Assembly (NCBI GenBank): GCA_047633195.1
Contig: JBLIEU010000009.1
Coordinates: forward strand, 25,664 to 89,663
DNA length: 64,000 bases
DNA from: JAKVAV01 sp047633195
Lineage (GTDB): Bacteria; Bacteroidota; Bacteroidia; Flavobacteriales_D; Cryomorphaceae
Reading direction: 5' to 3'
The notes under the pieces: generated by a model
Database searches by the model: none
Seen by the model: only the letters and a program-made list of their open reading frames with translations
Told to the model about the DNA's origin: nothing
Shown here: in pieces, positions 19,606 through 27,537 of the stretch
Position numbering within the stretch: position 1 is the stretch's first letter
Layout: each line of letters starts with the position of its first letter
Made by a program: the position numbers and the translations under genes

Positions 19606-20413
19606 GGCATACATAGAATCAGGTATTTTGGAGCAATATGCTCTCGGTGAGGTTACCAATCAGGAGCTTCGTGAAGTGGAGTGTTTGTCCAAAGTATATC
19701 CTGAAGTTAAAACCGCTTTAGTAGAGGCTGAGCAGGATTTAGAGTCGATTGCTCGAGCGGGAGCGGTCAAAGCACCTGCTGGAATGAAGGTGAATATTAT
19801 GGCGGAGTTGGCCAACTACGATCAACTGCCAGCTGATAATGCATTATCCGAAGTTCTAAATAATGAAAAGCCTTCGGTATTGCCATCTCAGGCCTCCTTT
19901 ACTTGGCCCGTGGTGTGGGCTGTCGCCGCATCTATTACATTGCTTTTGGCCTTTTGGCAGTATGTGGAAAAAGGAAATGCAGAAACTGAATTGGCAGAAG
20001 CCAAGGAATTGCAAAATCAGCTTTTGGCGAACAATGAATATTTGAGGGGGGAAGTCGAGTACCTCACTGATGATGTTGAGGAGACTTTTGACCCAAGCTT
20101 CGAAAAGATTATTCTAGATCCGACTGAGAACATTGATGCTGAAAAGTTGGCCGTTCTTTGGCAACAAGAATCAGGAAAAGTGAAGTTTAGTGTGGCTTCT
20201 CTTCCTGAATTGCCTGCCGACAAGCAATACCAGCTTTGGGTTTGGAAAGAAGGCGTGCCTTCAGATATGGGAGTGCTTCCCAAGGATTTTTACGGTGTCT
20301 ATCTTGCAGGCAAGCTCACTATTGAAGGTGATGCATTCGCGATTACCATCGAACCCCTCGGTGGATTGCCCGATCCAAGTATGGATCAAGTAGTTTTTTA
20401 CGGTAACGTTTAG
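19595..20413 (+). CDS. Anti-sigma factor, RskA/anti-sigma-K type
   Basis: From the ATG at 19595 the protein has 272 residues. The cytoplasmic N-terminal part (AYIESGILEQYALGEVTNQELREVE) binds sigma in this family. A single membrane helix (VVWAVAASITLLLAFW, about 105-122), a short coiled stretch (ETELAEAKELQNQLLANNEYLRGEVEYL) and the periplasmic RskA C-terminal domain follow (LPADKQYQLWVWKEGVPSDMGVLP ... ITIEPLGGLPDPSMDQVVFYG). It overlaps the sigma stop by 11 nt, so translation is coupled. Its sigma partner is frameshifted, leaving it without an obvious local target. An in-frame TTG at 19589 is an alternative start. Confidence 0.9.
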   Translation: MDVKAYIESGILEQYALGEVTNQELREVECLSKVYPEVKTALVEAEQDLESIARAGAVKAPAGMKVNIMAELANYDQLPADNALSEVLNNEKPSVLPSQASFTWPVVWAVAASITLLLAFWQYVEKGNAETELAEAKELQNQLLANNEYLRGEVEYLTDDVEETFDPSFEKIILDPTENIDAEKLAVLWQQESGKVKFSVASLPELPADKQYQLWVWKEGVPSDMGVLPKDFYGVYLAGKLTIEGDAFAITIEPLGGLPDPSMDQVVFYGNV

Positions 20414-20556
20414 GTTGCTTTACTTTTTATTCAATACCAACACTACTTCACGAGATCATCGAGATGTGAGGCCTCATGAACACTTAGTTTCAGAGGTATT
20501 CTCTTGATTACCCATATCTAATAACCAGCTCAATATCTCATGCTTTGTACTTAAAA

Positions 20557-21968
20557 CTAAAGCAAAGTACTAGGGCAAACATATTCTGTTTTTGGAACTT
20601 TCGTTTCAGCTATTTCTTTGAATCCTCCGCGTACGTCTAGGAAGTTGTCCCAGCCTCGTTGCTTGAGTATAGATGCTGCGACATACTGCGGTATCCCGCC
20701 GCACAATGCACCATAAAAGGTTTGTCTTTCGGGAATTCAGCCAAGTGCTCGTTGATCTGATTCAAGGGGATGTTTATGGCGTCGACAAGATGTTCTGAGT
20801 CAAATTCGCTCTTTTTTCGAACCTCAAAAACAAGCGGCTCTTCGTCATATTGTGTCGCAAACTGTTTGGGAGAAAGTCTCTCCAAACTATCCACTTCTTT
20901 TCCAGATTCTTTCCATGCACCAAAACCACCTTCCAAGAAGCCGATAGTGCGATCGTAACCTACACGCGAAAGTCGAATCATCGCTTCTTCCTCTTCGCCT
21001 TTTTTGGTTACCAAAAGAATTTCTTGTTTGATGTCTTTGATCATTTCACCAACCCACATCCCGAAGTTTCCTTCTAAACCGATGTTGATGCTATTGGGAA
21101 CAAAGCCTTTGGCGAACTCCTCCGCATCGCTCGTGTATAGAACCAAAGCTTGGGTTTCATTGGCAACCAGTTCGAATGCCTCTGGCGATAAAGGCCGACT
21201 GGCTCTTTCGATTGCTGTGTCCAGCGATTCGTATTCTTGGATATTTATCAAAACGTTCTTAGTGAAGTAGGCTGGGGGAGCTGTTAGTCCTTCTAAGAGT
21301 TCTTCGATAAACTCTTCCTTGCTTAATTCGGGATTGAGCGCGTAGTTGGTTTTCTTCTGATTCCCCAGAGTGTCGGTCTTTTCGTTTCTCATATTCTTTC
21401 CGCAAGCAACTTCCTGCACCGTGGTTGGGGTATACGATGAGGTCATCGTTTAAAGACATAATCCTGTTTCGAAAAGAATCAAAAAGGTGAGCCGCTAGCT
21501 TTTTCTCAGTGAGATCTGCAATCACGTGTTGTGCCAAGTCAGGACAACCTACATCACCTATGAAGAGGGTATCAACCGTAATGATTCCGTGTTCTTTTCC
21601 ATTCTCATCGAACAATAGATAAGTGGTCGACTCCATGGTGTGGTCTGGAGTGTGGATAGCCCGAACATGGCGCCTCCTGCTTTAAATTCTTGATTGTCTA
21701 TTGCTACGATCGCTTCGAAGCTAGGTGTGGCTGTCGGGCCATAAACGATGTCTGCTACAGTTTTTGCAGCTAAGTCTAGGCGACCACTCACAAAGTCGGC
21801 GTGAAAGTGCGCTTCAAAGACGTATTTGATCTTGGCTTCGTTCTTCTCGGGTCTATCGATCTAGGTTTGTACTTCGCGCAATGAGTCAAAAGTGGCCGCC
21901 TCTCCATTGCTTTCCAAGTAGTAAGCTGCGTGTGAAATACATCTGGTATTAATCTGTTCTATTTTAAT
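20557..21968 (-). pseudogene. Persulfide dioxygenase-rhodanese fusion, multiply broken
   Basis: The decayed frame reads IKIEQINTRC, then AAYYLESNGEA, HFHADFVSG, HTPDHTMESTTYLL, DTLFIGDVGCPDLAQ and ACGKN, followed by two rhodanese domains and the terminal PSTLL. This matches Bacteroidota MBL-fold persulfide dioxygenase-rhodanese proteins. Lesions seen: ATT where the family has its ATG (21968-21966); an in-frame TAG at 21863-21861; a 1-base loss near 21660; a 1-base gain near 21409; a 1-base loss near 20684. Conserved residues are also altered (PGHT to PDHT, TGDT to TVDT, GRPD to GCPD). The second rhodanese keeps its active Cys (HCAAGYRS). Intact relatives oxidise glutathione persulfide in sulfide detoxification. 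Confidence 0.9.
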
Positions 21969-22127
21969 ATTGACATAGTATTTACTGGTTGATAGTCACA
22001 AAGGTAGGGGCTGTGATATGGATAGAGTGCGACTTGGGTTACATAGGGAATAGGAACATTAATTCCTAAGTCCTTAAGGTTTTCAAACCTTTCTTTTCCC
22101 TAACTTGGCCTGATGATTATTTGATAC

Positions 22128-22760
22128 TTGAGCGACCTCTTATTTGATCCCTGGGAAATCAGGGCAGATCACTTGGCCAAAAATGACTGGGTGATCCTTG
22201 ATGGTTTCGTGCCCGACAACTTATTATCCTTTTCGCGTAATTTCTTGAAGGAGAGGTTGGCTTTGGAAGAATTTAAACAAGCTGGTATCGGCGCTTTGAA
22301 TGATTTCCGAATAGAAAAGTCGATAAGAAGTGACGAGATATTTTGGCTCGAACGAAATCGCGACCTGAAGTTAAGTGGCTTTTTTGCTCTGGTAGATGAA
22401 GCCATCGCCCATTTAAATCGACTCTGTTTTTTGAGTATTTCGGGAAGCGAGTTTCACCTGGCGCATTACCCGCCTGGTTCTTTTTACAAGCGACACCTGG
22501 ATCAGTTTGACTTTCGCAGCAATCGGCTCATTTCTGTGGTGTTTTACCTCAACGAATTTTGGAAGCCTGAGCACGGCGGAGAATTGCGCCTATATGAAAG
22601 TGATGGGACTTACCAAGATGTTGCACCCTTGCCAGGTAGAATGATTCTATTTAAAAGTGAAGCTGTACCCCATGAAGTAATGTTATCAAACGTGTCTAGG
22701 TATAGCATTACTGGATGGCTCTTGCATCAACCACCTGGGCTAGGTTACTTATTGGGTTAA
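22128..22760 (+). CDS. 2OG-Fe(II) oxygenase (prolyl 4-hydroxylase-like)
   Basis: A 210-residue protein with the double-stranded beta-helix iron site: FYKRHLDQF (His and Asp), VPHEV (second His) and RYSITGWL (Arg binding 2-oxoglutarate). LAHYPPGSFYKRH and EFWKPEHGGELRLY are typical of prolyl 4-hydroxylase alpha-like bacterial proteins (PF13640). The target protein or small molecule is unknown. The start is the TTG at 22128; an in-frame stop lies just upstream and no ATG is available near the N-terminus. A bidirectional terminator separates it from the convergent oxoamine synthase gene. Confidence 0.85.
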   Translation: MSDLLFDPWEIRADHLAKNDWVILDGFVPDNLLSFSRNFLKERLALEEFKQAGIGALNDFRIEKSIRSDEIFWLERNRDLKLSGFFALVDEAIAHLNRLCFLSISGSEFHLAHYPPGSFYKRHLDQFDFRSNRLISVVFYLNEFWKPEHGGELRLYESDGTYQDVAPLPGRMILFKSEAVPHEVMLSNVSRYSITGWLLHQPPGLGYLLG

Positions 22761-22788
22761 CTTTATCCAGTGACTTGGTAAGCCAAAA

Positions 22789-22816
22789 AAAGCCGCTCAT
22801 TTTAAGAAGCGGCTTT
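22789..22816. terminator. Bidirectional terminator between the 2OG oxygenase and oxoamine synthase genes
   Basis: A perfect 9-bp stem AAAGCCGCT/AGCGGCTTT encloses a 10-nt loop. A runs lie on its left and T-rich sequence on its right, so it can act on both converging genes. Confidence 0.8.
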
Positions 22817-22840
22817 CCATTTTTATCAATTTTTCAAAGC

Positions 22841-24088
22841 TTATCGCCAATCGACGATCTCAGCGGCTTCGTATTCGCCCGCTTCGAGTTTCACTTTTAT
22901 TTTCTTAAACGTTTCAATAGTCAATTCCACGTCTTCCAACTTGTGCACTGCCGTTGGAATCAAGCGGAGCATAATCACTTCTTTCGGTACAACTGGGTAA
23001 ACAACGATAGAACAAAAGATACTGTGATTTTCGCGTAAGTCCATTGTAAGATTGGTAGCTTCTCCCAGAGTTCCCTTCAGGAATACTGGAGTTACGGCAC
23101 TATTGGTTACACCCAAGTCAAAACCTGCACCTTTCAGGCCAGTTTGTAGAGCAGTGGCGATTTTCCAAAGGTTGTCTTTGTGTTCGGGCTCTGTGCGCAT
23201 CATGTCCAATCGCTTTAAGGCTCCTACCACTAGTGGCATAGGCAGCGATTTGGCAAAAGTCTGTGAGCGCATGTTGTACTTCAAGTACTCTATTACCTGC
23301 TCGTCACCAGCAACGAATGCTCCGATAGTAGCCATCGCCTTAGCAAAAGTTCCGAAGTAAACGTCGATCTCTGCTTGCACTCCTTGAAAATCTCCAGCAC
23401 CTCGTCCGTTTTCACCAATTGTGCCAAAACCGTGGGCATCATCTACGAATAGACGGAATTTATAGCGCTCCTTGTAGGTGACAATATCTTTCAGATTTCC
23501 TTGGTCTCCTGCCATTCCGAAGACTCCCTCGGTAACGACGAGGATTCCTCCACCTGTTTTTTCTGTCCAGTTTTCAGCTCTTTCGAGCTGCTTTTTGAAA
23601 CTCTCCATGTCATTGTGTCTGAAAACAAAACGTTTTCCTTGGTGGAGACGAACTCCGTCTACCATGCACGCATGCGACTCAGAGTCATAAACAATTACGT
23701 CATTTCGATCTACCAAAGCTTCAATTGCAGACTGGCAGCCTTGGTATCCGTAGTTGAGAAGGAAGGCATCTTCTTTTTGCATGAAATCAGCCAATTCTTC
23801 CTCAAGCTCTTCGTGCTTTGAGGTGTGTCCTGACATCATTCGGGCACCCATTGGGTATCCCATTCCCCATTCGGCAGCAGCTTCTCCATCTATTTTCCTA
23901 ACCGCGGGGTGGTTGGCAAGGCCTAGGTAGTTGTTGATACTCCATACCAAAACTTCCTTTCCGCGAAATTGCATCTTGCGATCGATTTCACCTTCCAGCT
24001 TTGGGAACGTGAAGTATCCATGGCTCTCTTTGGCGTGGCGGCCTAGAGGGCCTCTATTGTTCTTGATTTTGTCAAATATGTCTTGCAT
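22841..24088 (-). CDS. Alpha-oxoamine synthase (serine palmitoyltransferase / KBL-like)
   Basis: A PLP-dependent fold-type I enzyme of 415 residues. NNYLGLANHP, GARMMSGHTSKHEELEEELA, DSESHACMVDGVRL, FVDDAHGFGTIGENGRG and GTFAKAMATIGAFV (with the PLP lysine near residue 248) are the family's motifs. The family joins an amino acid to an acyl-CoA or acyl-ACP. In Bacteroidota the closest roles are serine palmitoyltransferase (sphingolipids) and cysteate acyltransferase (sulfonolipids); 2-amino-3-ketobutyrate ligase is a weaker alternative. Substrate choice is not decidable here. The gene is monocistronic and ends at the shared terminator. Confidence 0.88.
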   Translation of the reverse strand: MQDIFDKIKNNRGPLGRHAKESHGYFTFPKLEGEIDRKMQFRGKEVLVWSINNYLGLANHPAVRKIDGEAAAEWGMGYPMGARMMSGHTSKHEELEEELADFMQKEDAFLLNYGYQGCQSAIEALVDRNDVIVYDSESHACMVDGVRLHQGKRFVFRHNDMESFKKQLERAENWTEKTGGGILVVTEGVFGMAGDQGNLKDIVTYKERYKFRLFVDDAHGFGTIGENGRGAGDFQGVQAEIDVYFGTFAKAMATIGAFVAGDEQVIEYLKYNMRSQTFAKSLPMPLVVGALKRLDMMRTEPEHKDNLWKIATALQTGLKGAGFDLGVTNSAVTPVFLKGTLGEATNLTMDLRENHSIFCSIVVYPVVPKEVIMLRLIPTAVHKLEDVELTIETFKKIKVKLEAGEYEAAEIVDWR

Positions 24089-24205
24089 AGTAATATAGGT
24101 GACAGTTATTTCGAGCCGCGAAAATACCGCTTAATTAACTTATGGCAAAATCCACGTAAAATAACTGCAAACAACTTTTCGTTGTTATCTAATACCAAAT
24201 GGCTT

Positions 24206-24233
24206 TTGAATCTCCAAATAGAAAGTATCTTTG
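24206..24233 (+). promoter_or_regulatory. Promoter TTG-N17-TATCTTTG of bamD
   Basis: TTG at 24206-24208 and TATCTTTG at 24226-24233 are spaced by 17 nt. The -7 element ends 4 nt before the ATG at 24238, which predicts a leaderless or nearly leaderless mRNA. Confidence 0.7.
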
Positions 24234-24237
24234 CGCG

Positions 24238-25041
24238 ATGATTTTGCGACACGTGAGATACATACTCATATTTTTTGCCTTTTTACTTGCTTCATGTTCT
24301 GAGTATACGAGAGTTACTAAGAGCACTGATGTTGAGTACAAATATACCAAGGCGGTGGAGTATTATGAGAAAGGCCAATACAGCAAGTCTTTGTCCCTCT
24401 TCGACGAATTAGGTACGCTTTTCCGTGGCTCAGACCGCAGTCAAGAGATTCATTACTATATCGCCAATTCCCATTTTGCTCTGGAAGACTTTTACTTCGC
24501 GGCTTATTACTACAAAAACTTCACGAAAACTTATCCGCGAAGTGCTAGGGCAGAAGAGGCCTTATTTAAATCGGCTTATTGCAGCTACCTCAACTCTCCC
24601 GTTTCGAATTTAGATCAGACAGATACAGAGGTGGCCATTGACGAATTTCAACTATTTCTCAACCGCTATCCTCAATCCGAACTTAAGGATAGTACGAATT
24701 TGATGATTGATGAGTTGAGATTGAAGTTAGAGGTAAAAGCATTTGACAACTCCAAGCTTTATTACCTCACAGAAGACTATAAGTCTGCTTCGGTGGCATT
24801 GCAGAACATGCTGATCGACTTCCCAGACAGTCCTCACCGCGAAGAGATTGAATTTTTAGTGGTGAAAAGCTCCTATTTATTAGCGATTAACAGCATTGCC
24901 TCAAAGAAAGAAGAGCGATTGAACGCTACCATCGAACATTATCATAAATTTGTAGATTCTTTCCAGGATAGTGAATACGTAAAAAAGGCAGAAGACTTTT
25001 ATGTCGGTGCCCTTCGCGAACTGGATAAAATGAAGTTTTAA
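24238..25041 (+). CDS. bamD: Outer membrane assembly lipoprotein BamD
   Basis: BamD is the essential lipoprotein partner of BamA in outer membrane protein insertion. From the ATG at 24238 the protein has 267 residues with a lipobox (FLLASC, Cys about 20). TPR-like helical repeats follow (YTKAVEYYEKGQYSKSLSLFDELG, FYFAAYYYKNFTKTYPRSARAEEALF, VAIDEFQLFLNRYPQSE). An in-frame ATG at 24199 is rejected because a TTG-N17-TATCTTTG promoter lies between it and the lipoprotein start. It heads the cluster bamD-rpoZ-coaBC-porD. Confidence 0.93.
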   Translation: MILRHVRYILIFFAFLLASCSEYTRVTKSTDVEYKYTKAVEYYEKGQYSKSLSLFDELGTLFRGSDRSQEIHYYIANSHFALEDFYFAAYYYKNFTKTYPRSARAEEALFKSAYCSYLNSPVSNLDQTDTEVAIDEFQLFLNRYPQSELKDSTNLMIDELRLKLEVKAFDNSKLYYLTEDYKSASVALQNMLIDFPDSPHREEIEFLVVKSSYLLAINSIASKKEERLNATIEHYHKFVDSFQDSEYVKKAEDFYVGALRELDKMKF

Positions 25042-25051
25042 GACCCGGGAT

Positions 25052-25384
25052 ATGAATTTCAAAAATACCAATGCAGCGCGCACTACCATAACGCGTGACG
25101 TGTACGACCTCGAAAAGCAAACCAACAATATCTACGAAGCTATTGTGGTAATTTCGAAACGTGCCAACCAAATTAGCAGCGAGATGAAAGAAGAGCTCAA
25201 CGCTAAATTGCAGGAATTCGCTACCAGCCAAGATAATTTGGAAGAGGTGTTTGAAAACCGCGAGCAGATTGAGATCTCGAAATTTTACGAGCGTCTTCCA
25301 AAGCCACATTCTATTTCCGTGCAGGAGCTTTTGGAAGATAAAGTTTACTTCCGTCGCCACGAGGAAGAAGAAGCAAACGCGTAA
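25052..25384 (+). CDS. rpoZ: RNA polymerase omega subunit-like protein
   Basis: A 110-residue protein with TITRDVYDLEKQTNNIYEAIVVISKRANQISSEMKEELNAKL, the helical RpoZ/Rpb6-type core in its Bacteroidota form. Omega supports assembly and stability of RNA polymerase. The position between bamD (10 nt upstream) and coaBC (15 nt downstream) is the usual one in this phylum; in many bacteria rpoZ also sits next to coaBC. The C-terminal tail (RRHEEEEANA) is charged. Confidence 0.88.
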   Translation: MNFKNTNAARTTITRDVYDLEKQTNNIYEAIVVISKRANQISSEMKEELNAKLQEFATSQDNLEEVFENREQIEISKFYERLPKPHSISVQELLEDKVYFRRHEEEEANA

Positions 25385-25399
25385 TTCTTTTCTGAAGCC

Positions 25400-26596
25400 A
25401 TGCTTCGAGGTAAGCGTATTTTATTAGGCGTTACAGGAAGCATTGCCGCATACAAATCAGCTTTTCTAGTTAGAGAGTTTATCAAGGCAGGCGCTGAAGT
25501 GCAAGTAGTCTTAACAGATGCTGCGCGATTATTTGTTACGCCATTAACTCTCGGAACGTTGAGCAAGAGACCCGTTCTTGACAATTTTGTCAAAGAGCCA
25601 CTGCACGCAGGGGTTTGGAACAATCATGTCGAGCTCGGACTTTGGGCTGATCTTTTGGTAGTAGCTCCAGCCTCCGCCAATTCGTTAGCCAAAATGGCAC
25701 ACGGAGAAGCCGATAATCTGCTTCTGACGACATACCTTAGTGCCAAGTGTCCTGTGTATTTTGCACCTGCGATGGATTTAGATATGCATGCCCATGGTGC
25801 AAATAAAGCCAATATTGATACCCTCGAAAAGCGAGGGAACATTCATATCCCTTCTGGAAGTGGAGAGTTAGCTAGCGGGTTAGAAGGGCAAGGAAGAATG
25901 GCCGAACCCGAAGAAATCCGAGCTTTCATTGAAAATGATCTGAAAGGGAAAGCTCCTTTTTTTGGTAAAAAGATCTTAATTACTGCAGGTCCTACTCAGG
26001 AACCTATTGACCCTGTGCGCTATATCGGAAATCGAAGTACTGGGAAAATGGGCTATGCTATCGCCGAGGCGGCAGTATCAATGGGAGCTGAAGTCACACT
26101 TGTTTCTGGGCCTGTTGGCATTGACGCTCCAAAAGGCGTGGTTGTCATTGGTGTAAATACAGCTCAGGAAATGTTTGATGCCACAATGCCAGTTTTTGAT
26201 TCGTGCGATGTAGCTATTTTAGCGGCTGCTGTGGCAGACTATCGCCCCAGAGAAGTCGCCGCTCAGAAACTCAAGAAGACCTCTGAAGAGCTGATCATCG
26301 GCCTTGAGCCAACTCCTGATATTTTGAAAACACTTGGAGAGAAGAAGACGAATCAGGTTTTGGTTGGTTTTGCTTTAGAAACGAATAACGGGCTGGAGAA
26401 TGCAAAGGGAAAGCTCGATCGGAAGAACTGCGATTTGATCGTGCTCAATACCTTAACTGATAGCCAAGCGGGTTTTGGCTTTGATACGAATAAAGTTACT
26501 TTCGTGTCAGGCAATATAACAGAAGAAACTGAGTTAAAAACGAAGAGAGAAATTGCCTTTGACCTCCTTCACTTCATCAAGGAATATTTTTTATGA
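25400..26596 (+). CDS. coaBC: Bifunctional phosphopantothenoylcysteine decarboxylase/synthase
   Basis: CoaBC makes 4'-phosphopantetheine from 4'-phosphopantothenate in CoA synthesis. Of 398 residues, the N-terminal flavoprotein CoaC domain has ILLGVTGSIAAYKS, the ASANSLAKMAHGEADNLL flavin-loop and FAPAMDLDM, where Asp follows PAM instead of the E. coli Asn; I recall this variant from other Bacteroidota. The C-terminal CoaB domain has ITAGPTQEPIDPVRYIGNRSTGKMGYA and AAAVADYRP. The stop overlaps the start of the next gene (ATGA), so the two are coupled. Confidence 0.96.
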   Translation: MLRGKRILLGVTGSIAAYKSAFLVREFIKAGAEVQVVLTDAARLFVTPLTLGTLSKRPVLDNFVKEPLHAGVWNNHVELGLWADLLVVAPASANSLAKMAHGEADNLLLTTYLSAKCPVYFAPAMDLDMHAHGANKANIDTLEKRGNIHIPSGSGELASGLEGQGRMAEPEEIRAFIENDLKGKAPFFGKKILITAGPTQEPIDPVRYIGNRSTGKMGYAIAEAAVSMGAEVTLVSGPVGIDAPKGVVVIGVNTAQEMFDATMPVFDSCDVAILAAAVADYRPREVAAQKLKKTSEELIIGLEPTPDILKTLGEKKTNQVLVGFALETNNGLENAKGKLDRKNCDLIVLNTLTDSQAGFGFDTNKVTFVSGNITEETELKTKREIAFDLLHFIKEYFL

Positions 26597-27498
26597 GAAA
26601 ATCACTACTCATTCTTTTCATTATCAATGCCTTTGCTTTGAGTTCTCAAGCCCAGGAACTTAATTGTCAGATCCAGGTGATCTTTCCACAAATTCAAGGA
26701 GTGAACACAGCCATTTTCGAACAAATGGAAAACGACATTTTCGAGTTTATGAATAACCGAAAGTGGACGAATGACAAGTTCTCTATTGAAGAGAGAATTG
26801 AATGCAGCATTGTCATTAATATCACTGAAGCTCGAGCAAGTTCAAATACGTATCGTGCGGAGATGCAAGTTATTTCTACACGCCCTGTTTATGGAACGGA
26901 TTATCAGACGCTCATACTAAATGTCAGAGATGTGAATCTCACTTTCGACTATTTTCAGAACACCCAGTATAACTTCAACCCAGATCAGTTTAAAAATAAC
27001 TTGGTGTCGTCATTGGCTTTCTACGCCTACATGATCATCGGTTTTGATTACGATACTTTCTCACTGAAGGGCGGCACGCCTTATTTTCAGCAAGCACAGC
27101 GAATCGTTCAGAGTGCCCAAGTCTCCAATTTCGAGGGATGGAAAGCATTTGAAGGCGACAAGAATCGATATTGGCTGGTTGAAGACATTCTCCACCGAAC
27201 CTTTGAACCTATGCGCGAGACTTTATACAGTTATCACCGTGAGGGTTTAGACAAGATGAGCGAAAAGATGCGTCCTGCTCGTCAGGCCATCATGAACAGT
27301 TTAAAGAATTTTGAACAAGTGCACAGAGTCAAGCCATTGGCCTACAATACACAGCAATTCTTCTTGGCAAAAAGCGATGAGATTGTAAATATTTTCACCG
27401 AAGCAGACCCCCCCGAACGCAACCAAGTTTACGAAGTCGTTTCTCAAGTTGACCCAGGAAACCTTGCCAAGTACGATAAGATGCAGAAGGGTAAGTAA
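26593..27498 (+). CDS. porD: DUF4835 family, type IX secretion protein PorD-like
   Basis: A 301-residue exported protein (signal peptide ending SSQAQ). The sequence ELNCQIQVIFPQIQGVNTAIFEQMENDIFEFMNNRKWT, PVYGTDYQTLILNVRDVNLTFDYFQ and YAYMIIGFDYDTFSLKGGTPYFQQAQ matches DUF4835, annotated as PorD and linked to the type IX secretion system. Its exact role there is not well defined. It overlaps coaBC by 4 nt and lies 39 nt before recN, an arrangement common in Flavobacteriia. Several T9SS cargo genes lie elsewhere in this window. Confidence 0.85.
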   Translation: MRKSLLILFIINAFALSSQAQELNCQIQVIFPQIQGVNTAIFEQMENDIFEFMNNRKWTNDKFSIEERIECSIVINITEARASSNTYRAEMQVISTRPVYGTDYQTLILNVRDVNLTFDYFQNTQYNFNPDQFKNNLVSSLAFYAYMIIGFDYDTFSLKGGTPYFQQAQRIVQSAQVSNFEGWKAFEGDKNRYWLVEDILHRTFEPMRETLYSYHREGLDKMSEKMRPARQAIMNSLKNFEQVHRVKPLAYNTQQFFLAKSDEIVNIFTEADPPERNQVYEVVSQVDPGNLAKYDKMQKGK

Positions 27499-27525
27499 CC
27501 TAGCCATAAATTTTCTTTTCCGACG

Positions 27526-27533
27526 TACCTTTA
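27526..27533 (+). promoter_or_regulatory. Possible -7 element TACCTTTA upstream of recN
   Basis: TACCTTTA differs from TAnnTTTG at the last base and ends 4 nt before the recN ATG, the same spacing as in bamD and aat. Support is weak because of the mismatch. Confidence 0.3.
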
Positions 27534-27537
27534 GTCT

